Positions 37,501 to 49,500 of a stretch of DNA of 64,000 bases are shown piece after piece. The DNA lies in assembly GCA_025618425.1 (NCBI GenBank), contig CM046850.1:11940971-12004970 (forward strand). Reading direction: 5' to 3'. Numbering within the stretch: position 1 is the stretch's first letter; every line of letters begins with the position of its first letter. Origin of the DNA: Heliocidaris tuberculata. Taxonomy: Eukaryota; Echinodermata; Echinoidea; Camarodonta; Echinometridae. The notes below the pieces were generated by a model. The model was not told the origin of the DNA. It did no database searches and saw nothing but the letters and a program-made list of their open reading frames with translations. Position numbers and translations under genes: made by a program.

Positions 37501-40500
37501 GATCAAAACTTATGAGCCATAATAGAATCTTGCCATAAAAACTGAACATTGAGGGGGGGGGGGGGGGGGGGGCTTAAAGTTTGTTGGCCCCTGCCTGTGA
37601 CATTTGACCCTGCAGTGACCTTCAATTTCCCATATGGGACATCTTCCATCCAAGTTTAGTCAACAGACCTATGGATAAAAAGTTATCAGTAATAAGTAGA
37701 ATCTCCCCATAAAAATGGTAATGTTAGGATAATCTAGGATAAGAAAATGAAGATTTGTGAACTGACAACTAATATTGTTCAAGATATTTGATTTTGAGTG
37801 ATAGATTGATATCTATGGTAATGTAAGCCTGCACTTTTTATGTGACATCCAAAAAAAGTGCTTCAAAACGTGTCAACTCGATTTCAAAATTGGAAATATC
37901 TCGTAGTCCCAGACCATCCCCCCACTCAGTCCCATTGTTTCCTTGCCAAGTCTACTGTTTTCTAATTAACCATGTTGGCAAGTACATGCATATTAACAGG
38001 AGAATTCACATTATTTTGAAACTTGAAAGCATGTATTTCAAATTCAAATGCTCACCTTTTTACAGAGCTTTTACTGTAGGTAGATTACCCCAAATGAATA
38101 ATGCAGGAAATGGAAAAGATAGCATACAGAAAAGAAAATAATTGAAGGGACAATACAAGATGCACACTACAGGGACTGAAGAATGTTTTTTGAGTGGGGG
38201 CGGGCAGACAGGCATGATCCAGTGCCTCAGCAAGGGGGAGAGGGTGTGTGAGGAAGGTACCTGCCCTCCCATGATAGAGAGCTTTTTCAATTTTAAGTCT
38301 CAAAGTCACTCTCAATGGTGCAATCTTGTGCAAACTTAATATATTTAAACTTCCTGTTACCCTTTTTTTTTTAATGTCTTTGATATTCAGCAAATTATTA
38401 AACATACCTATGACCCAGCCTCTCATCTTTACAATGATCCATATTTTGGTTGTCCTTTGTTAATTTCAGAATCGCAAAAAATGATTATTATGATGATCTT
38501 ATTAAATATGCTGTGAAGAGGTCATAGGGTAAGGGATGCTGTGCATAAAACTTGTCATAGGGCTACAGATAAGTAAACTGGTATGTGGGAGATCCCTTGG
38601 TCTAATCTCACTAAATGAAACACAATTTATTATTGACCGTATCAGACATCTGAGCAATGTGACTTTTACTCTTTATCGGCCTTGCTCTGAAAAACAAAGA
38701 GAGTGAGCGGTTCATAAATTACTTTGTCACCCTCGGTCAAATGTCTATGGGATTTGCATGTAAAAACAGTGGTCCATAAATTTTTGTCTGGTGACGAGAC
38801 GGGTACGCGCAGTCTAATATCTGCGCGATCCACATCAAATGCACCCAACTTCACAGTGACACACTATCCCTGTGACTGGGATAGCCTTTCAGCATAATTT
38901 GCTTACGATTTTTTCGAATTACTAATTAAGTATTCCTTCTAGATGTCTGATTTTTGTTAATAATAATAATATGGACTATCAACTTTCGGGAGATACAACA
39001 TTTATGGCCCTTGTAAAACCGTATTGCCCTCTTCATTCTGACTTGGGTCCATACACTTCTACTCAGGGCCATAAATATTGTATCTCCCTCAAGAGTAGTC
39101 CTTATTATATTAATGTTGGGCGGACAGGCTCCTACCTACATGTATGTTGCACATGCGCAATATGGAATAAACTAGGAAAGCATGTAGTCCAATGTTGGGT
39201 TATAACAGGATATATGTAAACTATTTCTTTTTAATTTCAAAATTACAAATTGATAGGTTTTAAAGTTTTCCATTTTTTTTCTTAATCATTAAAAAAAAAT
39301 AACGTCTATCCAAAAAAGAGAAGGGACTGCAGCCCCCCATCCCCCCCCCCTTTCCCCGGTTCCGCCGTCCCTGGACTATGAAATACACTGAATTATTGAA
39401 TGATTACAGAGCACAATACCATGCAATAAGAATGATGACAGTAAACACAATGAGAAAAACTAAAACACATGCAACAAATGACTTTATGGGTACAAGATGC
39501 TGAGGATGAGATGCAGGTGAAGGAGACTGATGACTTGGGGGAGGAACAGCAATATGATGGAGTGGTGGTAATGATGATGAAATATAATTAATGTGGGATA
39601 GGTCAATTCTAGAAGTCGGACTGAGTGAAAATGTAGACTGGCCATGGGAAGAAATGATTGATGGAAATGATGATGAAAGAGAGCACGAAGAATAGGAAGA
39701 GTGTGGGAAATGAGAAGAAAAAGAAGCAGGTGATAGTGAAGATGAGGGAGTTGGTGGAGGAGGTGGTGGTGTATCATCATCACACATGAATGCTGGAACT
39801 GCAGAGAGCATGGAGGAAGGACAAGGATAGAAAAAATGTATGGCTTTTGGACTGCATCAGCAATGAGCATTGACTTAAAGGGGAAGTTCACCCCGAAGAT
39901 TACTTGAGTTTAAAAAATGCAGAAAAAATGCAGAAAAATATTGGCGAAAGTTTGGACAAAATCCGTTAAAGAATAACGGAGTTATGGACTTTTGAAGTTT
40001 TGATTTTGTGACGTCACATGCGAGCAGCTCCTCCATTATGTAATGTGATAAATATTCCATAAAATACAGTTTTCTCAGAAAATTTAGAATATTTTCGTCT
40101 GTGCATTTGATATATTGTCAGAAATGTTATTCAATACTAGATTCTGAAAAGAAACAATATCAATTTATCGTGGAACGTAAAAAAAATGCGAATATATGGA
40201 ATATTTATTACATGACCAATGGGCAGCTGCTCGCATGTGACGTCACGAATCCAAAACTTTAAATACTCATAACTCTTTTATTATTTGACCGATTTTCATC
40301 AAACCTTCGCCAATATTTTTCTTTATTTTTTCTGCATTTTTTAAACTCAAGTGATCTTCAGGGTGAACTTCCCCTTTAATAGGCGAAACCCTACATACCC
40401 ATGCATACAAGATATAAAAAGTGACGTCCCTAGAGATCTTAGCTTTAGACCCAAACCCTAGTAATTATAACCACAAAGAGCAGCACCCCCTCCCTTCCAC

Positions 40501-43500
40501 ACACACGCAATCACATGACCTGCAAGGCCATATGGGAAGAGTTACAAGCCAAGAAAACACCCAGAGCTTGAAACAAGAATAAAAGACTTGCCTGGGCCAA
40601 GAAACACGAAACCTGGACAACCCAAGAATGAAATACAGTCTTATGGGCAGATGAATCCAAATTTGAAATATTTGGATCCCATTGCAGGGTCTTTGTAAGA
40701 AGCCGGAAGGGCGAAGGCATGAATGCTGCATGTGTGGTTCCAACAGTCAAGCATGAAAGGGGTATTGTGATGGTTTGGGGATGTTTTACTGGTGGCAAAG
40801 TTGGGGATCTATTCAGACTTTGTGGTAACCTAAACCAAAATGGCTACCACAAGATCTTAACATGCTTCTCACTCACCTTAGAAATGTTCAGTTACATGTA
40901 TATACACTGAACAACTCAAACTTGAGACATGCAATAGAGGACAGTCCTCAGTTGCATGTAAAAACATTTCTCATTCACCCTAGAAATGTTCAGTTAAATA
41001 CACTGCACAACCCAAACTTGAGACATGCAATAGTGGACAGTCCTCAGTTGCATGTAAAAACACTTCTCATTCACCTTAGAAAAGTTCAGTTATTTACACT
41101 AAACAACTCAAACTTGAGACATGCAATAGTGGACAGTCCTCAGTTGCATGTAAAAACACTTCTCATTCAACTTAGGAATGTTCAGTTAAATACACTGCAC
41201 AACCCAAACTTGAGACATGCAATAGAGGACAGTCCTCAGTTGCATGTAAAAACATTTCTCATTCACCTTTGAAAAGTTCAGTTATATACACTGAACAACC
41301 CAAACTTGAGACATGAAATAGAGGACAGTCCTCAGTTGCATGTAAAAACACTTCTCATTCACCTTAGAAAGTTCAGTTAATTACACTGAACAACTCAAAC
41401 TTGAGACATGCAATAGTGGACAGTCCTCAGTTGCATGTAAAAACACTTCTCATTCAACTTAGAAATTTCAGTTATTTACACTGAACAACTCAAACTTGAG
41501 ACATGCAATAGTGGACAGTCCTCAGTTGCATGTAAAAACATTTCTCATTCCCCTTAGAAATATTCAGTTATATACACTGAACAACTCAAACTTGAGACAT
41601 GCAATAGTGGACAGTCCTCAGTTGCATGTAAAAACACTTCTCATTCCCCTTACAAATGTTCAGTTATATACACTGAACAACTCAAACTTGAGACATGTAA
41701 ATTGTAATAAGGGTCAGTCCTCAGTTGCAAAACAACATGCTTCTAAAACATTTTAATAGTCATTCTCTTTTAAAAGACGGTCCCTGGTTATTCTTACCAT
41801 CTGTCAGCAAATCCATATCCCCATCTCCGTGAAATTCAGTATCTTTGTCTTTATCTGTCGGCAGGGGGTCATCTACATTCTCGTCCCGGGTAACAGGACC
41901 AGCTTCCAGGGGAGCTGCCAAAGGTGCATCTGAAATGGAAAATTGATATCAAGAAATACACCTGAAAATTCACATTTATATATAAGGCTGTGAGTATTTT
42001 TTTTTCCAGCCAATAACTCCTAATAGTCAGTAATGTCCCTTAATTGCTTCCTATTATTGTGGTGGAGCGCATCATTCTTAGAAATCTAGCTGACATTCAC
42101 TACATATATGAAGAAATAAAAAAGCAAATCTCACGTCATCACACAAAATTGACACATGCAATAGAGGACAGTACTCAGTTGCATGTAAAAACATTTCTCA
42201 TTCCCTTTAGAAATGTTCAGTTATATACACTGAACAACCCAAACTTGATACATGCAATAGAGGACAGTCCTCAGTTGCATGTAAAAACATTTCTCATTCA
42301 CCTTAGAAATGTTCAGTTATATACACTGCACAACCCAAACTTGAGACATGAAATAGAGGACAGTCCTCAGTTGCATGTAAAAACACTTCTCATTCACCTT
42401 AGAAAGTTCAGTTATTTACACTGAACAACTCAAACTTGAGACATGCAATCAGGCCCCTGAAGCTCCGCCATGTTGTCCGGATCCATTAGAAGGCCCGATA
42501 AGCACCCATGCATAATTCATGAGCGTAAATGCATGATTCATTTTGTAAGATGCTCCCCGAGAGTAGCATGTGTTTGTACGCGGTATGAAACACATTACGC
42601 GCATCAGCTTAGAGCATGCGCAGTAAGAAAGGTCAAATTCGGTAATTTATGCATATATGGTAATATATTCATGGTTCAATGCAACAGATTCGGCGAATCA
42701 AAGTCGTTAATTTCTGATTGTGGCCGGAGGCGCTCGGTCAATGCACTTTAATTGTAATCGATCTCCGAAACAAAATCTATCGCTTTACAGAAAAATTATT
42801 TGTAAACAAATCAAGCTACAAAATGTAACGGGGCCGTATCAAATCTAAATCATGGATAATGTAAAAAAAAAAAAAAAAAAAAATTAGTAGGGGCTTGCTT
42901 AACACTTAGTGGGAAAAGACTCTTTTCTTGTTTGAATACTTATATTTCTGTGAATATATTCATTCGATATGCATTAACAATTTGATGAATAAATACATGA
43001 ATAGATAAATAAATAATACATGTGAAATGGAAGAAAAAAAACATCAAGAAGTTATCTTACGGAGTAGAATTTTTCAGGGATGGTACAGTGTGCAGGAAGG
43101 ACAATCTTCATTTGGGGAGATGGGGCGGCGTCCTGTGATAAACTGAGATTTTCTTTTTTATTCATTTCATTTTATAGTCTTGATGTAAACGAAATTTTTT
43201 TAATTTTATGTTGAAAAAAAGGGTACGTTTGTTCTTTTTTGGACGTGATTTTTTTTTAAATTGAAATGAATAATCGAAAAACCGGGAACATTTATTTCCA
43301 AAATTAACGTTTACTCTCCATTTGTATTTTTTTTTTTTATTTTGCCATTCCTTTCCAGCTTTCATGCCTGTAGGTCACCACTCAATCACAAGTGTCTTAC
43401 AATACCCATTCATTTCCATTTTCATGAACATGCACTTATGATTAACCATTCCATTCACACAAAGCTTATTGTCTTCACTCTCCCTTTCACACAGGGGTCA

Positions 43501-46500
43501 CAAGAGAATTTTGAATGAGGAGAGGTGGGCTAGTGCTAACCCTACAAGGCCACTGAGAACGATTTTTTTTTCATAGGGGTGTTGAGACCTTTCAAAATCC
43601 TCTGCCACCCAAAAAAAAAAAAAAAAAAAAAAAAATCAGGATATACTTTTCTTCCAAAATTCTGTGACGAACAAAACAAGACAAAAAAAAAAAAAGGAAG
43701 AAAGAACGAAATAAATAAAATAAAAATAAATTTTAAAAAAAATCAAAGTGGCACATCTGCCTTTCCTCATTTTTGGACTCACATATAATTTGGGGGCCCC
43801 CCCCCCACTCCAAAAAGTCAACCCCAGCACCCCCGGCTTCCAGGGGCCTAACCCTGCTGACCAATTTTCCCAAAAAATTTTGACAATTAAAAAAGAAAAT
43901 GGAAGTTGTTTGATATATATTTTGACATGCCAACATAAAAAAAAGCATAACAAATATTAAGAAGGATCCCCCCCCCCCTCGGGCTGGATACGGGATTTTG
44001 TAAAAGATGGGGCACACACTGCAGAAAATTCTGACAAATTGAAAAATGACATTTCAAAAAGGGAAGGAGAGTACAATCTTGAAGTTGAATACTGAAGGCA
44101 TGTCACTTTGTATCTAGGGGCACGGGCCAAAAGTGCCCCTTAAATCTGCCACTGCCCCCTCCCTCCAGCAATACCACTGCTGTTACTCACACTTTTCCTC
44201 TTTCTCAACTGTGACTAACCTTTCACACAAACTTTGCATTTCACATTTTTAGTTATGGAAACCCCCCCCCCCCCCCCCACTCATTGAATCCTTCACAGGG
44301 GCGGATCCAGGATTTTGGAAATGGGGCACACAAATCTCCGAAAATTATCTGGAAAAAGGGGGGATGTTTTGGGACCTCTTTGTTGTTTAAAATTCTGTGA
44401 TAAGCAAAAAAGAAAAAAAAATAAATAAAAAATGAAAAGGAAAATAAAAATACAACAAAATTGAAAATATCACTTCCAAAAGAGGGGGCACAATGTACAC
44501 TTTTCTTTCAAGGGGGGAGGGAGCGGGGCCGGAAGTGCCCATAGAATAAATAAAAAAGGGAAACAATTTTAAAAAGAGGGGCACAATGTACACTTTTCCT
44601 TCAGGGGGAGGGGGCTGAAATTGCCCCCCCCCCCCACCTCCCTAAATCCGCCACTGCCTTTAATGCATTTAAGTACATTACATTATCCCTAAGGCTAGTG
44701 AGAATTTTGGATTTTAAAAGCTCTATATAGGACTTGTGAATGTTACAGATAACCAGATAAGATGATTTTCCATCTCCTTAAAATGATTAAAAAAAAAGAT
44801 GAACCAAAATCTGTTGTTGTTGTCTATTTAATAACAATGAACATCAGTTCAAATAACAAGTCTATAACTTGATAAAGAAAGAGATTAATGAAAATCCGAG
44901 ATCCTTGCACATCCTTGCATAAGTATAGTGGTAAGTGAAATTTTCATAATATCACTTATATCATTGAATGAAGATTCAGTTTTTCTCATAGTCAGTTATA
45001 AATTAATTTGCAAAACAGCAGTTTCATTCTATTATTCTGTTGACAAGGTGAATGCACTAATTCTTTAAGTTTTCAGCAAATGCATTACGGTATTCCAAAC
45101 AAAAATCCTCAAAATCAGAAAGCCCTTTATCTGTATTGTTTTAATTTGAATGAAAGCCCCAATTTCATTACATGTATCTACTTGTAAAATGGATACACAA
45201 ATACATACCGAAGTAGTATAATATTAAGCAATATAAAGTTCTTTCTAAATTGTATAACTTTAATCCTTGAACAATTTTGAACATCCATTACTGGCATCTG
45301 CAGCACATGGTATCATGAAAAGGAAGATGTCTACTACAGCAACCACTAAATCTTGTGTCCCGTAACCAGGGAAGAAGAGCTGTAGTGATAATCCTTAAGT
45401 CTGTTGAATGAAAAGAGAAAATAAAATAGATTAGAAACTAATAAGGTCGTAAACAATAACACAGGACTGCAATGTGCCAGATATGTGTATCTGCATGTAC
45501 ATGAATGAAACAGAATGAATATAGCTTGTTAAAAAAAGCTATTTTACACACATTCATTAAACCAAGTTCATTTGTATGCATGAAAATGGGAATGACAAAT
45601 TCTTGTAAAGATTACATGAAAGAAATTCCTACATTTGATTAAAAAGTATTTTTTTTTTCAGGTCAGAGGGACAGGAAAATACAACTGTTTCAAATCACTA
45701 GTTTCCTCTATACGTTGGAGTACTACTGATAGATTATATTATATATTTTTGATACTGATACATTTAAATTTTTGTTATTTATTTATGTATCTATTAATTT
45801 TTGTCTTAAAATTTATCTATTTATTTATTTACTCTTTTTTTTTTTGGAGGGGGAGGGGGTAATCCCAAGTTTAAATATGCACAGTAGACCTACCTTTCCA
45901 AACTTGAGCAGGTCAGTATTTGTTCTTTGTTCATCTCTCCTGATTGTGTTTCACCATCTCTTGTAAAGAATCATCCTGTGTGAAAAAAAATAAAAATAAA
46001 GGATAAATAAATGTTCAAGTAAATAGAAGCAATTTAGACATACATAACATATCTTTGTCAGAAAAACTTGTACTCCACTAATTCCTTCTATTTTAATCTT
46101 CGCAAACAGGATACATCCAGATCATAGTACATACCTCAAAGCTCAAAAGAGTTTTCATAGAATGTATTGTGAATAAATAAGAAGTGCAGTCTTCTCCTTC
46201 TTCTCCATGCTTACACACAATGCTGGGTTTGGTTAGTAATGAATATTTACAGAGCTCATAAAGGGACAAGCTATAACTGACACATGATTTAGGGACCCCT
46301 GGAAGCCCTAAATGATTTGAATCATAGGCATAAAAACGGGAGGGGGGCTGGTGGGCTTAAGCCCCCCCCCCCCCCCCCCCCCCCACATTCATATGGCTGA
46401 AAATCTTGTATTTTGTGCATTTTTAAAATCCTTTGCATCAGATTCTGGCATTTAAAATAAGGTTGATATTGCACCAAAAAGCATCTAGAATCCCAGGGCT

Positions 46501-49500
46501 TCCAGGGGCCTTGAGTGGGCCCCAAACCCCGGCCGTAAGGGACTTGGCACTTTCCGCTCGTGATGTGTGCTTTGTGCACATTCAAAATTTTCAGGATGAT
46601 TGCTTCAGCCCTTCCCCTTCCCACTTCAAAAAAGTTTCCTACGCTTTTGTTTTGAATTACACGATATATAAGCATACTCATGAAGATGAATGGAAAGGTT
46701 CACTAAATTTACCTGTAATTTAGGAGCGCTAAATTTCTGATTCATCATGCAAGGTCAACAGTTGCAATGTTGGGTTCCTTTCCATTTGGATCTGTAGTAA
46801 AAAAATTAAAAAAAAAAGAATAAATAAATTCATAAATCAAAATACAGTTGTCACTTTTTTAAAAAAAATCTTTCTTGATAGAGTCATGAAATACATGGAT
46901 AGGTTATTTTTTATCAGGCATAAGTAAAAAAAAAAATCAGTGATCATTAATAGCTACCTTATCTTTATAAAGTTGCATTCAAGCATATTATAAACCTTGT
47001 TTCTTGGAAACAAAAAAATAAATAAATAAAAAAGAAAGGTATATTACTATTTACAGTCTATAGACACAAACTTTCGGCTAGTACAGGCTTCAGTCAGTTT
47101 AATTGCCCAAGTGGCATGAATTGAATAAAACATTCCAAAGAGATCTACATGTTTGGTAAAAAAAAAAAAAAAAAAAATTAAATGGGGAAAAAAATCAAGT
47201 AAAAAGGGTGAAGTTGAACCGACAGTAGAACTAGAGGAGCCTACACCCATCTTGTCGGTCATCGAACTTTTCCCCTCAACTTCTCAAGCAAAGCATTTAC
47301 CTTATGCTTAGCCCGCGGGCCTGGGACTGGGTTGGCCCGTCCAAGCCATTGACTTAATTGGTCTACATCTACTCAAGATACTGAAGATTCAGATTTCAGT
47401 TCATGGAATAAAATATCAACAAATATACTGAGTTCAAAACATTAAAACCTCGTGTAACATTAAATGGTGTGTAAAATTTTTATCTACATTAATTTCGATC
47501 TTAATATCTCACTGCAGAACCCCATCACACAGGTCACAGCCATATTTTCCAACTCTTTACTTTAGTGTACTTAATACCCCGTACGTTAGAATTTAGATTC
47601 ATGTTGGACCAACGAGTACGCTTGTGTGCAGCATACTGATTAACACGAAGAAAATCTTATGAAATATAATCTAGACGAAAAAATCAAATCATTACTGATG
47701 AGTTAGATCCAATTTGTTTGCATGGTCATGCATTTAAATTTTTGACGCTGTCAAAATAGCCACCGCGCCGCTGACCGAAACTGGCCCAGGGCAGCTGGGT
47801 GGCTGTCATGAGTAGCAGCGTGTGAGGACAGCAATCTCTGTGTCAAACACCTCTCGACAATAAGTTTAGAACAGTAATTTCGAGAGAAAATTGTTTCAAT
47901 CCCTTTTCAACAAAACTCTTGTTAATCCTTTGGAAATGTAGAGAAATTATTATAGATCACCTATACCTGTTCAAGTTATTTCAATTAATGAACTTAATAT
48001 ACGATATTTGATAATAATTTGAGCTCTACTCACCTTGTCCTTTTGAACTAATATCTCTCGTTTCGTGCGGGTGACGTCATGTTGCATATGATCTGCATAA
48101 TTAATAGGCTTGAATTGACGAAGTTGAGGTCAAGTAAATTTTGATCGATACTGTCGAATTATGTACATATTCATGAACTAGCATCCAATCAAAGTTTCAC
48201 AATAAACTGGCACGCACAAGTAATATGAATAATGAATACTAATGGTGCTTATCGGGCCGTTCAAATGATCCGAAAGAGGCGGAGCCTAATGCCATTCGCG
48301 TAATGATTTCCACGCGTGCTGCTTTCCGTCTAGTAAAATTTATAATACGTCTATGCATGCAATAGTGGACAGTCCTCAGTTGCATGTAAAAACACTTCTC
48401 ATTCAACTTAGAAATTTCAGTTATTTACACTGAACAACTCAAACTTGAGACATGCAATAGTGGACAGTCCTCAGTTGCATGTAAAAACACTTCTCATTCA
48501 CCTTAGAAATGTAAAGTTATATACACTGAACAACTCAAACTTGAGACATGTAAATTGTAATAAGGGTCAGTCCTCAGTTGCAAAACAACATGCTTCTAAA
48601 ACATTTTGATAGTCATTCTCTTTTAAAAGACGGTCCCTGGTTATTCTTACCATTTGTCAGCAAATCCATATCCCCATCTCCGTGAAATTCAGTATCTTTG
48701 TCTTTATCTGTCGGCAGGGGGTCATCTACATTCTCGTCTCGGGTAACAGGACCAGCTTCCAGGGGAGCTGCCAAAGTTGCATCTGAAATGGAAAATTGAT
48801 ATCAAGAAATACACCTGAAAATTCACATTTATATATAAGGCTGTGAGTATTTTTTTTTCAGCCAATAACTCCTAATAGTCAGTAATGTCCCGTAATTGCT
48901 TCCTATTATTGTGGTGGAGCACATCATTCTTAGAAATCTAGCTGACATTCACTACATATATGAAGAAATAAAAAAAAGCAAATCTCACATCATCAGACAA
49001 AATTGACACATGCAATAGAGGACAGTACTCAGTTGCATGTAAAAACATTTCTCATTCCCTTTAGAAATGTTCAGTTATATACACTGAACAACTCAAACTT
49101 GAGACATGCAATAGAGGACAGTCCTCAGTTGCATGTAAAAACACTTCTCATTCACCTTAGAAAGTTCAGTTAATTACACTGAACAACTCAAACTTGAGAC
49201 ATGCAATAGTGGACAGTCCTCAGTTGCATGTAAAAACATTTCTCATTCCCTTTAGAAATGTTCAGTTATATACACTGAACAACTCAAACTTGAGACATGC
49301 AATAGAGGACAGTCCTCAGTTGCATGTAAAAACACTTCTCATTCACCTTAGAAAGTTCAGTTAATTACACTGAACAACTCAAACTTGAGACATGCAATAG
49401 TGGACAGTCCTCAGTTGCATGTAAAAACACTTCTCATTCAACTTAGAAAGATCAGTTATTTACACTGAGCAACTCAAACTTGAGACATGCAATAGTGGAC

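Larger units (their letters stand above)
42450..48355. mobile_element. 5.9-kb insertion in the minisatellite, with 8-bp direct repeats
   Basis: CATGCAAT is present on both sides (42442-42449 and 48356-48363), and the interrupted minisatellite unit continues across. Near the ends an inverted block is shared: CTCCGCC...CGGAT...GGCCCGATAAGCACC at 42463-42507, and its complement at 48246-48287. The left end starts CAGGCC. An 8-bp duplication and a CAG start suggest a hAT-like element, but no transposase frame is visible. The block could also be captured genomic DNA. Confidence 0.55.

Noticed and set aside
39484..39891. Overlapping 135-codon minus frame rich in His and Leu
   Set aside because: It is a different register of the low-complexity stretch whose phase-1 frame (39404-39798) has the plausible acceptor and hydrophobic tail; it has neither.
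40862..42424. Open frames of 86-136 codons across the 96-bp repeat (also at 50026-50773)
   Set aside because: They only translate the minisatellite; unit length near 96 (divisible by three) keeps frames open by chance. No start context, splice sites or protein character.
43579..44017. Several frames around 43.6-44.0 kb
   Set aside because: They arise from A runs and C runs next to decayed MITE sequence; no conserved motif.
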